From: an uncultured Blautia sp.
GTDB lineage: Bacteria > Bacillota > Clostridia > Lachnospirales > Lachnospiraceae
Assembly (NCBI GenBank): GCA_900552095.1
Contig: URYM01000140.1
Location: 1-5,418, forward strand
Length of the DNA stretch: 5,418 nucleotides
Direction of reading: 5' to 3'
The translations under genes were made by a program, and so were the position numbers. The notes under the pieces were generated by a model. It saw nothing but the letters and a program-made list of their open reading frames with translations. It was not told the DNA's origin and made no database searches. This document shows, piece after piece, positions 1 to 5,418 of this stretch. How positions within the stretch are numbered: position 1 is the stretch's first letter; every line of letters starts with the position of its first letter.

Positions 1-281
1 CTATATTGGTTATTACTAACAATTTATTTATTAACGCACTATCATTTTGTTATTTTTCTCCAATTTTATGTTCTTATTTTTGTCTATTATATGCTTTTTA
101 TCCTGTTATATTTTTATCAATTTTCACCGCTGTTTTCTCTGCCAGCTCCACCCTTATCCCTGTTGTTTTTATACATTTTCCCCATTTTATCACTGTTTTA
201 TCTTTTCCATTTTCGTTATTCTATTGTCATATACTCATTTTTACCCAATCTTTTCATCCGTTTTTTATGCATTTTTCCCAG
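1..281. other. AT-rich, pyrimidine-skewed intergenic region without a credible gene
   Basis: No supported gene lies here. The plus strand is strongly T/C biased: I count 19 G against 59 C in bases 1-280, the rest mostly T. The open frames on this strand translate to Phe/Leu/Ser/Tyr-rich low-complexity peptides, as any T/C-rich stretch would, and none has a Shine-Dalgarno sequence. I see no tRNA, rRNA, CRISPR or clear terminator. An imperfect direct repeat (CGCTGTTTTCTCT at 128-140, CACTGTTTTATCT at 191-203, 11 of 13 matching) is present but could be chance in such biased DNA. The region is best read as upstream intergenic DNA of the dehydrogenase operon. Confidence 0.7.
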
Positions 282-308
282 TTGACACTAAGTATATTTT
301 GGTATACG
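282..308 (+). promoter_or_regulatory. Candidate sigma-A promoter of the polyol operon
   Basis: A perfect -35 hexamer TTGACA lies at 282-287. The best -10 at a usable distance is TATACG (303-308, spacer 15) or TACGCT (305-310, spacer 17); both are imperfect. Either would start transcription near 314-318, giving a leader of about 45 bases and placing the start inside the palindrome at 309-333. A better -10-like hexamer, TAAAAT at 315-320, has no matching -35 upstream. The weak -10 fits a regulated promoter, but the start site is inferred. A short inverted repeat, GTATA-N6-TATAC (292-307), sits within the promoter. Confidence 0.5.
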
Positions 309-333
309 CTTATGTAAAATTAAATTACATAAG
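309..333. promoter_or_regulatory. Palindromic candidate operator upstream of the polyol operon
   Basis: CTTATGTAA (309-317) and TTACATAAG (325-333) are perfect 9-base inverted arms around a 7-base AT-rich centre. The site lies just downstream of the candidate promoter and 13 bases before the ribosome binding site, so a dimeric repressor bound here would block transcription initiation. The family of the regulator cannot be told from the site, and no regulator gene is in the window. The arms could form an AU-rich RNA stem, but there is no U-tract after it, so an attenuator is less likely than a DNA operator. Confidence 0.5.
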
Positions 334-346
334 TTCTTAAAAAATA

Positions 347-353
347 AAGGAGG
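347..353 (+). promoter_or_regulatory. Ribosome binding site that decides the dehydrogenase start
   Basis: AAGGAGG at 347-353 lies 8 bases before the ATG at 362 but only 2 bases before an in-frame ATG at 356. The 8-base spacing is normal and the 2-base spacing is too short for efficient initiation, which favours the start at 362. Confidence 0.75.
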
Positions 354-361
354 AAATGACC

Positions 362-1453
362 ATGACAAACATTCCTGAGAAAATGAAAGCTATCGTAGCC
401 TATGCTCCCGGAGATTATCGCTTTGAAATCGTAGATACTCCCAGAGCCGGCGAAGGCGAAATGATCCTTAAGGTTGAGGCCTGCGGAATCTGTGCCGGCG
501 ACGTAAAGTCTTTCCACGGAGCAAAAAGCTTCTGGGGCGGAGACGGAAATCCTCCCTATATTAAAGCTCCCATGATCCCCGGACATGAGTTTGTAGGACG
601 GGTAGTTGAAATCGGCCCCGGTGTAAAAGGAAACTGGAAACTGGGAGACCGCATCTGTCCTGAACAGATCGTTCCCTGCGGAGAGTGTATGTTCTGTAAA
701 ACGGGACGTTACTGGATGTGCGAAAAGCACGATCTCTTCGGATTCCAGAATAATGTGAACGGCGGTATGGCAGAATATGTAAAACTTACAAAAGAAGCGA
801 TCCCCCATCTGGTTCCCGATTCTCTTCCTATCGACAAGGCGATCCTGACAGAGCCCTACGCCTGCTCCTGGCATTGTGTAGACCGGGCACAGATTGGAAA
901 CCGGGATGTGGTCGTTCAGTCCGGTGTGGGAACTCTGGGACTCGGCATGGTCGGTGCGATCAAACAGAAAAATCCCAAACTCCTGATCGTTCTGGATATG
1001 AACGATGCCCGCCTGGCAAAAGCAAAAGAGTTCGGTGCAGATATTGTTATGAATCCCGGAAAAATGGATGTGATCAGTGAAATCAAGAAACTGACCGGCG
1101 GCTACGGCTGTGACATCTATATTGAAGCTACCGGCCATCCTTCCAGCGTAGAACAGGGGCTGCAGTGCATCCGTAAGATGGGACGCTTTGTGGAATTCTC
1201 CGTATTCGGCGAGAAAGTTTCCGTAGACTGGAGTATCATCAGCGACCGGAAAGAGCTGGATCTTCTGGGCGTTCACTTAAGCCCCTACTGCTTCGATACG
1301 GTTCTGGAATGGATCGAAGACGGCAAGCTGCCTACAGACGGCGTTGTTTCCCATAAACTTCCCCTTGAAAAATGGGAAGAAGGTTTTGACATTGCTTCAA
1401 AAAGCGCAGAAGGCACCTTCAAAGTTGTTCTGGTTCCTTCCCAAAGCGAATAG
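362..1453 (+). CDS. eltD: Zinc-dependent polyol dehydrogenase, erythritol/L-threitol dehydrogenase-like
   Basis: A 363-residue medium-chain (MDR) dehydrogenase predicted to oxidise a sugar alcohol to a ketose with NAD+. In the N-terminal GroES-like domain the catalytic zinc ligands are C44 (GIC), H75-E76 (PGHE) and E164 (TEP). Four cysteines, C106, C109, C112 and C120, form the structural zinc lobe. The Rossmann domain has GVGTLG at 188-193, and D212 at the end of the second strand favours NAD over NADP. Segments such as KAPMIPGHEFVG, EQIVPCG, IEATG and RFVEFSVFG match, from memory, the erythritol/L-threitol dehydrogenase group (EltD of Mycobacterium smegmatis) better than sorbitol or alcohol dehydrogenases. 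It is the first gene of an operon with a DhaK/DhaL kinase and an RpiB isomerase, which supports a four-carbon polyol. The start at 362 is chosen on ribosome-binding-site spacing; an ATG at 356 would add two residues. Enzyme class is certain; the exact substrate (erythritol, L-threitol, D-threitol or another polyol) is not. Confidence 0.85.
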   Translation: MTNIPEKMKAIVAYAPGDYRFEIVDTPRAGEGEMILKVEACGICAGDVKSFHGAKSFWGGDGNPPYIKAPMIPGHEFVGRVVEIGPGVKGNWKLGDRICPEQIVPCGECMFCKTGRYWMCEKHDLFGFQNNVNGGMAEYVKLTKEAIPHLVPDSLPIDKAILTEPYACSWHCVDRAQIGNRDVVVQSGVGTLGLGMVGAIKQKNPKLLIVLDMNDARLAKAKEFGADIVMNPGKMDVISEIKKLTGGYGCDIYIEATGHPSSVEQGLQCIRKMGRFVEFSVFGEKVSVDWSIISDRKELDLLGVHLSPYCFDTVLEWIEDGKLPTDGVVSHKLPLEKWEEGFDIASKSAEGTFKVVLVPSQSE

Positions 1454-1467
1454 ACAGGAGGTTTCTT

Positions 1468-2478
1468 ATGCAGCGTATTCTGAACGATCCCGATTGTATT
1501 GTAGATGAAATGTTACAGGGCTTTTTAAATGTACACCCTGATATTGTGGCTCCCACAGAGAATCCCCGGGTAGTAAAATCCCGTTTTATATCCGGGGACA
1601 AGGTTGGCGTAGTGACCGGCGGCGGTTCCGGACATAAACCGGCTTTCATCGGCTATGTAGGAGAAAATATGTGCGATGCAGCAGCTGTTGGTGAGATTTG
1701 TTCTTCCCCGACTGCCGCCGCTTTTCTCGACGCATTCAAAACAGCCGATCAGGGAAAAGGCGTCGCCTGCCTGTACGGCAATTACTCCGGCGACAACATG
1801 AATGTAAAAATGGCTGTAAAAATGGCCAAACGGGAAGGCATTACTGTAAAGACTGTAGTGGCTAATGATGATGTTGCTTCCGCCCCGAAGGATCAGGCGG
1901 AAAAACGCCGCGGTGTGGCCGGAGAAATCTTTATGTGGAAAGCCGGCGGTGCCAGAGCTGCTCTGGGCGGTTCTCTTGACGAAGTCATTGCCGCTGCCCA
2001 GAAGGCGATCGACCATACCAGAAGCGTGGGGATCGGCCTGACTCCCTGCACACTCCCCGCTGTGGGACACCCCAATTTCCAGATTAAAGACGGCACGATG
2101 GAAGTGGGCATCGGCCATCACGGCGAACCTGGCATTGAAGTCTGCCCGCTGGAATCTGCCGCGCAGATGGCCCGCCGGATGACAGATATCGTTCTTCCGG
2201 ATTACCCCATCGAAGAAGGGGACGAAGTTGCCGTCCTGGTCTCCGGCCTGGGCGCTACCCCGGTTATGGAACTTTACGTTCTTTTTGATGAAGTAAGAAA
2301 AATCCTGGAGGAGAAGAAGATCCGGATCCACAAATCTTATGTAGGTAACTACTTTACTTCTCTGGATATGATGGGCGCTACCCTGACTGTGATGAAGCTG
2401 GATGACGAGCTTAAGACGCTGATCGATCTTCCCGTATATACCATGGGAATGAAAGAAAAACAGGGGAATCCGGCATAG
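1468..2478 (+). CDS. dhaK: Dihydroxyacetone/erythrulose kinase, DhaK (substrate-binding) subunit
   Basis: A 336-residue DAK1-domain protein that holds a short ketose by a covalent hemiaminal to a histidine while the DhaL partner supplies phosphate. The three catalytic residues of E. coli DhaK fall at the same numbers: H56 in GGGSGH, D109 in NYSGD and H218 in GHHGEPG. Also seen are the RRGVAG motif (148-153) and SLDM (298-301). It is about 20 residues shorter than E. coli DhaK because a loop before the GDEVAVL strand is reduced. One oddity is K57 after the catalytic H56, where the family normally has Glu (GGGSGHEP). The ribosome binding site AGGAGG (1456-1461) sits 6 bases before the ATG, and the gap to the dehydrogenase is 14 bases. 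With a polyol dehydrogenase before it and an RpiB after it, the likely substrate is D- or L-erythrulose rather than dihydroxyacetone; this is inference. Confidence 0.9.
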   Translation: MQRILNDPDCIVDEMLQGFLNVHPDIVAPTENPRVVKSRFISGDKVGVVTGGGSGHKPAFIGYVGENMCDAAAVGEICSSPTAAAFLDAFKTADQGKGVACLYGNYSGDNMNVKMAVKMAKREGITVKTVVANDDVASAPKDQAEKRRGVAGEIFMWKAGGARAALGGSLDEVIAAAQKAIDHTRSVGIGLTPCTLPAVGHPNFQIKDGTMEVGIGHHGEPGIEVCPLESAAQMARRMTDIVLPDYPIEEGDEVAVLVSGLGATPVMELYVLFDEVRKILEEKKIRIHKSYVGNYFTSLDMMGATLTVMKLDDELKTLIDLPVYTMGMKEKQGNPA

Positions 2479-2490
2479 AGGAGGTACGGT

Positions 2491-3141
2491 ATGAACACAT
2501 TTAAAAACGAAAACGGAAAATCTGTCCTTTCCTGTATGGTCAGGGGAATCCAGGAAAATAAAGCTTATCTGGGTGAAGTAGACGGCCTGATCGGCGACGG
2601 CGACCACGGCATGAATATGAATAAGGGCTTCTCCCTTTTCGGCAGCCGCTTTGCAGACCAGGATCTTTCCTTTACTGACGGACTCTATGAACTGGGAAAT
2701 ATCCTGTTTTCAGAGATTGGCGGCTCTATGGGCCCTATTTACGGAACTGTTTTCATGGATGCAGCCGATGCCGGAGAGGGACTGGAAGAAATCACCCTTC
2801 CGGATCTCGCTTCCATGCTCGGCGCCGGGTTAAAGGGACTGATGGAAATTGTAGACGCCAAGGTGGGCGATAAAACACTGGTAGATACCCTCTCCCCTTC
2901 TGTGGACAGCCTAACTGCTTCCGCAGAAAACGGCGAAACTTTCGCCGACGCACTTAAAAAAATGAAAGAGGCCGCCAGAGCCGGAAGAGACTCCACCAAA
3001 GATATGGTGGCAAAATTCGGCCGTTCCAGCCGTCTGGGCGAACGCTCCAGAGGTGTTCTGGACGCCGGCGCCACCTCCTGCTGCATCATTCTGGAATCCA
3101 TGGCTGACGGCATCCTTGCACTTCTCGATCAGGAGGGATAG
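2491..3141 (+). CDS. dhaL: Dihydroxyacetone/erythrulose kinase, DhaL (nucleotide-binding) subunit
   Basis: A 216-residue DAK2-domain protein, close to the usual length of about 210. It carries the nucleotide and passes phosphate to the ketose held by DhaK. The Mg-nucleotide aspartates D31, D36 and D38 are in IGDGDHG; GDKTLVD (126-132), GRSSRLGERS (177-186) and DAGAT (191-195) are also present. The phosphate-binding loop reads GGSMGP (77-82) where E. coli DhaL has GGASGP, so M80 replaces Ser80. The kinase domains are two genes, as in PTS-dependent enzymes, but no DhaM phosphocarrier is in the window, so it may use ATP directly, as the fused erythrulose kinases do, or rely on a DhaM elsewhere. 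The ribosome binding site AGGAGG (2479-2484) starts right after the dhaK stop, with a 12-base gap, suggesting coupled translation of the two subunits. Confidence 0.9.
   Translation: MNTFKNENGKSVLSCMVRGIQENKAYLGEVDGLIGDGDHGMNMNKGFSLFGSRFADQDLSFTDGLYELGNILFSEIGGSMGPIYGTVFMDAADAGEGLEEITLPDLASMLGAGLKGLMEIVDAKVGDKTLVDTLSPSVDSLTASAENGETFADALKKMKEAARAGRDSTKDMVAKFGRSSRLGERSRGVLDAGATSCCIILESMADGILALLDQEG
3131..3137 (+). promoter_or_regulatory. Ribosome binding site of rpiB embedded in the end of dhaL
   Basis: AGGAGGG at 3131-3137 lies inside the last codons of dhaL, whose TAG is 3139-3141, and 7 bases before the rpiB ATG at 3145. Ribosomes finishing dhaL stop on the binding site of the next gene, which points to translational coupling. 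Confidence 0.7.
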
Positions 3142-3144
3142 ATT

Positions 3145-3591
3145 ATGAAACTTGCGATTGGCTGTGATGAAGCCGCTTATTCTTTAAAAGAAGCAATCAT
3201 GGAACACCTGCAGAAAAAAGGCATCGATTTTGATGATTTTGGCGCCGCCAAAGGCGAAGTAGTCCTGTATCCCGATATTGCTTTCAAAGTTGCAGATGCC
3301 GTGGCTTCCGGAGCGTATGACAGGGGCATTCTGGTATGCGGAACCGGAATCGGCATGGCTATCTGCGCAAATAAAGTTCCCGGAATCCGGGCTGCCGTCT
3401 GCCACGATCCATTTTCCACAGAGCGCTCCAGAAAGAGCAACGATGCACAGATCATGTGTATGGGAGAACGTGTCATCGGAGTAGAACTGGCCAAGTATCT
3501 GGTGGACCTGTGGCTCACCTGTGACTTTGCCGGAGGCGGATCTGCTCCCAAGGTTGCACGGATCAAAGAACTGGAAGAGGCTCACCGATAA
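3145..3591 (+). CDS. rpiB: RpiB/LacAB-family sugar-phosphate isomerase, possibly D-erythrulose 4-phosphate isomerase
   Basis: A 148-residue aldose-ketose isomerase of the RpiB/LacAB fold, full length. Aligned with E. coli RpiB it keeps D8, the catalytic C65 and T67 in CGTGIG, and the ANKVPGIRA segment. It lacks two familiar histidines: His10 of E. coli is E9 (GCDEAAY) and His99 is S98 (RKSNDAQ). Instead it has H87 in VCHDPFS. From memory, the Brucella erythritol-locus RpiB (EryI) shows the same Ser-Asn and nearby His pattern. His99 has been proposed to open the furanose ring of ribose 5-phosphate. Erythrose 4-phosphate and erythrulose 4-phosphate cannot form such a ring, so the loss fits a tetrose-phosphate isomerase. 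Last gene of the operon, 3 bases after dhaL. A ribose 5-phosphate or other pentose-phosphate role cannot be excluded. Confidence 0.88.
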   Translation: MKLAIGCDEAAYSLKEAIMEHLQKKGIDFDDFGAAKGEVVLYPDIAFKVADAVASGAYDRGILVCGTGIGMAICANKVPGIRAAVCHDPFSTERSRKSNDAQIMCMGERVIGVELAKYLVDLWLTCDFAGGGSAPKVARIKELEEAHR

Positions 3592-3606
3592 AATTTCCTT
3601 CTCACA

Positions 3607-3653
3607 AAAATACGGGTGGAAAACTTGAAGTTCAAGTTTTCCACCCGTATTTT
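3607..3653. terminator. Bidirectional intrinsic terminator between convergent operons
   Basis: Arms of 23 bases (3607-3629 and 3631-3653) are perfectly complementary around a single central G; the real RNA loop would be a few bases wider. The stem has a GC-richer core (ACGGGTGG/CCACCCGT), with AAAA on one side and TTTT on the other, so it provides a U-tract in either direction. On the plus strand it is followed by a further C-TTTT. It begins 15 bases after the rpiB stop and lies 3 bases beyond the stop of the minus-strand permease gene, so it ends both operons. Confidence 0.93.
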
Positions 3654-3656
3654 CTT

Positions 3657-4760
3657 TTAGAAAATCTGAATATCTGCCAGATCCAGCTCTTCCTCTTCTT
3701 CTGTATCCTCAGTCACAGCTGCTTCTGTCTTATTTTTTGCGATCACCGCGTACAGAACTCCGGTAACTACCACATTCACCAGGATTGCCAGCAGTCCTGT
3801 CCAGGGCCGGGTCATGGTGGGCAGCATCAGGAATCCGCCAAAAGGTACGGTAGAATCAGCTCCCAGGATCATGGTCACAGCTCCGCCGCAGGCACCTCCC
3901 ACTGCGGAAGCTACCAGCGCCCGTCCCAGATCACTCATAACGATGGGAATGACACCTTCTACGATGTTAAGTACACCCATGGGCACCGCAGATTTTAAGT
4001 TTTCCACCTGTTCCTGCTCATAGATATTTTTGTGCATTGCCTTTGCCACAAAGAATGCAAACCCGAATCCGATCGGTGTTGCAGTATTTACCAGCTGCAG
4101 AGCAGTTACCGGCTCGTTAATGCCGGATGCCAGCAGAGTCAGCGTAAATGCATAAACGGTCTTGTTGATCGGCCCTCCGAAGTCTACGATACACAAACTT
4201 CCGATTACCACGCCCAGAAGGAGTTTGGAAGAAGTTCCCAGACCCATCAGAACATCGGTCAGCCAGGTTGTAAATGCTGCGATGGGAATACCCAGCACAT
4301 AGATCATAACCAGTCCCGCTATAAAAGAAGAGATCAACGGAACAATAACAGTCGGCATCAGTCCTTTTGCCCAGGATGGCAGTTTTAAGTTTTTAATGAT
4401 GAACAGAGCCAGGTATCCGGCAATGTAACCGCCCAGGATTCCCCCGATAAAACCGGCACTGATCGCAATCGCAGACAAACCTACTACAAATCCCGGAGCG
4501 ATACCCGGTTTTCCCGCGATAGAATAAGCAATTCCCACTGCGATAATCAGGGGAAGCAGACCAAGCGCAGCTCCTCCCATCGTTGCAAGTGCATCCCAGA
4601 AGGTAAACTGTCCCTGAATCAGACCGCTGGCATACATATTGGTTCCGCCCATAGCCATGCCGATGGCCACAAGAAAACCGCCGCCGCAGACAATCGGTAT
4701 CATGTACGAAATTGAGGTCAGCAAATGCCCCTTAAGATTTAGTTTTTTTAATTTTTCCAT
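3657..4760 (-). CDS. PTS fructose-family permease, stand-alone IIC subunit
   Basis: A 367-residue polytopic membrane protein, the sugar channel of a phosphoenolpyruvate-dependent phosphotransferase system. Hydrophobic segments run from about residue 13 to 342. Signature motifs of the fructose-family IIC domain are GKPGIAPG (83-90), DFGGPINK (193-200), INEPVTA (214-220) and NIVEGVIP (265-272, matching the usual TEGAIPF region). After the last membrane segment comes a short acidic tail (351-360, mostly Glu/Asp/Thr) and no IIA or IIB domain, so those must be separate proteins, probably encoded upstream beyond the window. The ribosome binding site is GGAGGGG (4765-4771 complement). It follows the epimerase gene by 12 bases in the same direction. 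Likely substrate is fructose, allulose or a related sugar; specificity cannot be read from the sequence. Confidence 0.9.
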   Translation of the reverse strand: MEKLKKLNLKGHLLTSISYMIPIVCGGGFLVAIGMAMGGTNMYASGLIQGQFTFWDALATMGGAALGLLPLIIAVGIAYSIAGKPGIAPGFVVGLSAIAISAGFIGGILGGYIAGYLALFIIKNLKLPSWAKGLMPTVIVPLISSFIAGLVMIYVLGIPIAAFTTWLTDVLMGLGTSSKLLLGVVIGSLCIVDFGGPINKTVYAFTLTLLASGINEPVTALQLVNTATPIGFGFAFFVAKAMHKNIYEQEQVENLKSAVPMGVLNIVEGVIPIVMSDLGRALVASAVGGACGGAVTMILGADSTVPFGGFLMLPTMTRPWTGLLAILVNVVVTGVLYAVIAKNKTEAAVTEDTEEEEELDLADIQIF

Positions 4761-4772
4761 TTTTCCCCTCCA

Positions 4773-5382
4773 TTAAACTGCTTTTTCCAGCATACAGTTA
4801 TTATATTCCTGCTCCATCTTGCGGCAGGCTGTATCAAGATCCTGATCCAGGCCAAAGAGTCCGGCATTTCCCACGATCAGGATATCAGCTCCCGCCTCGG
4901 TCAGCTGTCTGTAATTTTCTTTATTACAATGACCGTCGATCTGAATCTTGTAGTGATATCCCATCTCTTCCCGAAGCGCTTTCGCCTGGCGGATCTTTGC
5001 ATACATCTGATCGATGAACTTCTGTCCTGCAAAACCGATATCCACTGTCATGATCGTCAGCATATCAATGTATTCCAGATAGGATTCCACATAGCTCAAA
5101 GGAGTTGCCGGATTGAGCACAACGCCGCATTTGCAGCCCAGATCCCGGATCATATGCATGGTCCGGAATGCGTTTGTGTTGATCGTCTCCGCGTGCGGAC
5201 TGATGTAAGTGGCGCCGGCTTTTGCGCACATCTCAATCCAGTCGGACGGCTCCGTGGTCATCAGATGCACATCCATCTCTGTTTCTGTCAGCCCCCGGCA
5301 GCTCTTTAAAATTCCCGGTGTCAGCGCCATATTTTTGCAGAAATGCCCGTCCATGATATCCACATGATACAGATTGACATAC
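4773..5382 (-). CDS. alsE: Ribulose-phosphate/allulose-6-phosphate 3-epimerase family protein, partial (5' end missing)
   Basis: About 202 genuine residues of a TIM-barrel C3-epimerase acting on a ketose phosphate. Conserved active-site elements are HVDIMDG (His at 5364-5366, Asp at 5358-5360), DVHLM, TVDIGFAGQ, QIDGH (Asp at 4935-4937) and the phosphate-binding GNAGLF near the C-terminus. Phrases such as HAETIN, VVLNPATP and the DGHCN ending resemble E. coli D-allulose-6-phosphate 3-epimerase (AlsE) more than housekeeping Rpe. The usual Pro of the VDPGF loop is Ile here. The contig ends inside the gene: an apparent start at 5397-5399 lies in adapter sequence and its first residues (MCIRD) are artefact, so roughly 25-30 true N-terminal residues are missing. 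It precedes the IIC gene by 12 bases, as expected for an operon that takes up and converts a ketose. Rpe proper, or a tetrulose-phosphate epimerase, are alternatives. Confidence 0.87.
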
Positions 5383-5418
5383 CTGTCTCTTATACACATC
5401 TGACGCTGCCGACGATCT
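5383..5418. other. Nextera sequencing adapter (non-genomic)
   Basis: CTGTCTCTTATACACATCT (5383-5401) is the complement of the 19-base Tn5 mosaic end used in Nextera libraries. It is followed directly by GACGCTGCCGACGA (5402-5415), the complement of the i5-side Nextera read-1 tail, and three bases (TCT) that would belong to the index. This exact combination is a library construct, so the contig end is untrimmed adapter and the genome sequence stops at about 5382. Confidence 0.97.

Noticed and set aside
9..20. Small inverted repeat GTTA-N4-TAAC near the window start
   Set aside because: Four-base arms in AT-rich DNA are expected by chance.
6..317. Open frames on the plus strand coding for Phe/Leu/Ser-rich hydrophobic peptides
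   Set aside because: They follow from the T/C-rich composition, overlap each other in different frames, lack ribosome binding sites, and the longest runs through the candidate promoter.
309..333. RNA attenuator or riboswitch at the operon leader
   Set aside because: The leader is only about 45 bases, the stem is AU-rich with no U-tract after it, and no known riboswitch core is recognisable.
320..1276. A 318-codon open frame antisense to the dehydrogenase
   Set aside because: It is a shadow of a well-supported dehydrogenase, with no domain signal and an end within the promoter/operator region.
1525..2607. A 360-codon open frame antisense to dhaK and the start of dhaL
   Set aside because: The sense genes have intact catalytic motifs and ribosome binding sites. 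The antisense product shows no recognisable domain, and long antisense frames are common opposite codon-biased genes.
5383..5401. Tn5 mosaic end suggesting a transposon insertion in the epimerase gene
   Set aside because: It is followed immediately by the Nextera i5-side tail rather than IS50 sequence, so it is library adapter.

Overview
This looks like a piece of a low-to-mid GC Firmicutes chromosome, most plausibly a gut-type clostridium such as Lachnospiraceae. The grounds are strong AGGAGG-type ribosome binding sites before five genes, tightly packed sugar operons, an AT-rich intergenic region, a stand-alone fructose-family PTS IIC subunit and a clean intrinsic terminator. The family assignment is inference; no rRNA or marker gene is present. 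The last 36 bases (5383-5418) are not genomic: they are Illumina Nextera adapter left on a contig end, so real sequence stops at about 5382.

Layout. Bases 1-281 are T/C-rich DNA with no credible gene. Bases 282-353 hold a candidate promoter, a 25-bp interrupted palindrome (309-333) that could be a repressor operator, and a ribosome binding site. A plus-strand operon of four genes follows: a zinc-dependent polyol dehydrogenase of the erythritol/L-threitol dehydrogenase type (362-1453), a DhaK-type kinase subunit (1468-2478), a DhaL-type ATP-binding kinase subunit (2491-3141) and an RpiB/LacAB-type sugar-phosphate isomerase (3145-3591). Gaps are 14, 12 and 3 bases. A 23-bp-arm palindrome (3607-3653) is a bidirectional terminator. 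Facing it is a minus-strand operon: a partial ribulose/allulose-phosphate 3-epimerase (4773-5382, N-terminus off the end) followed 12 bases later by a PTS fructose-family IIC permease (3657-4760).

How the genes may work together. Dehydrogenase, DhaK+DhaL and RpiB is the set needed to oxidise a four-carbon sugar alcohol to erythrulose, phosphorylate it, and isomerise erythrulose 4-phosphate to erythrose 4-phosphate for the pentose phosphate pathway. This resembles the tetritol pathways described in Mycobacterium smegmatis (EltD, LerK/DerK, LerI/DerI), but with the kinase split into two subunits, no DhaM and no LerI-type isomerase visible. Several enzymes depart from their textbook relatives at positions that touch substrate or nucleotide (RpiB E9 and S98, DhaK K57, DhaL M80) while keeping the core catalytic residues. 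The convergent PTS/epimerase operon looks like uptake of a ketohexose-like sugar. It may be independent, or its epimerase may supply a missing C3 epimerisation of tetrulose phosphate. That link is a hypothesis.
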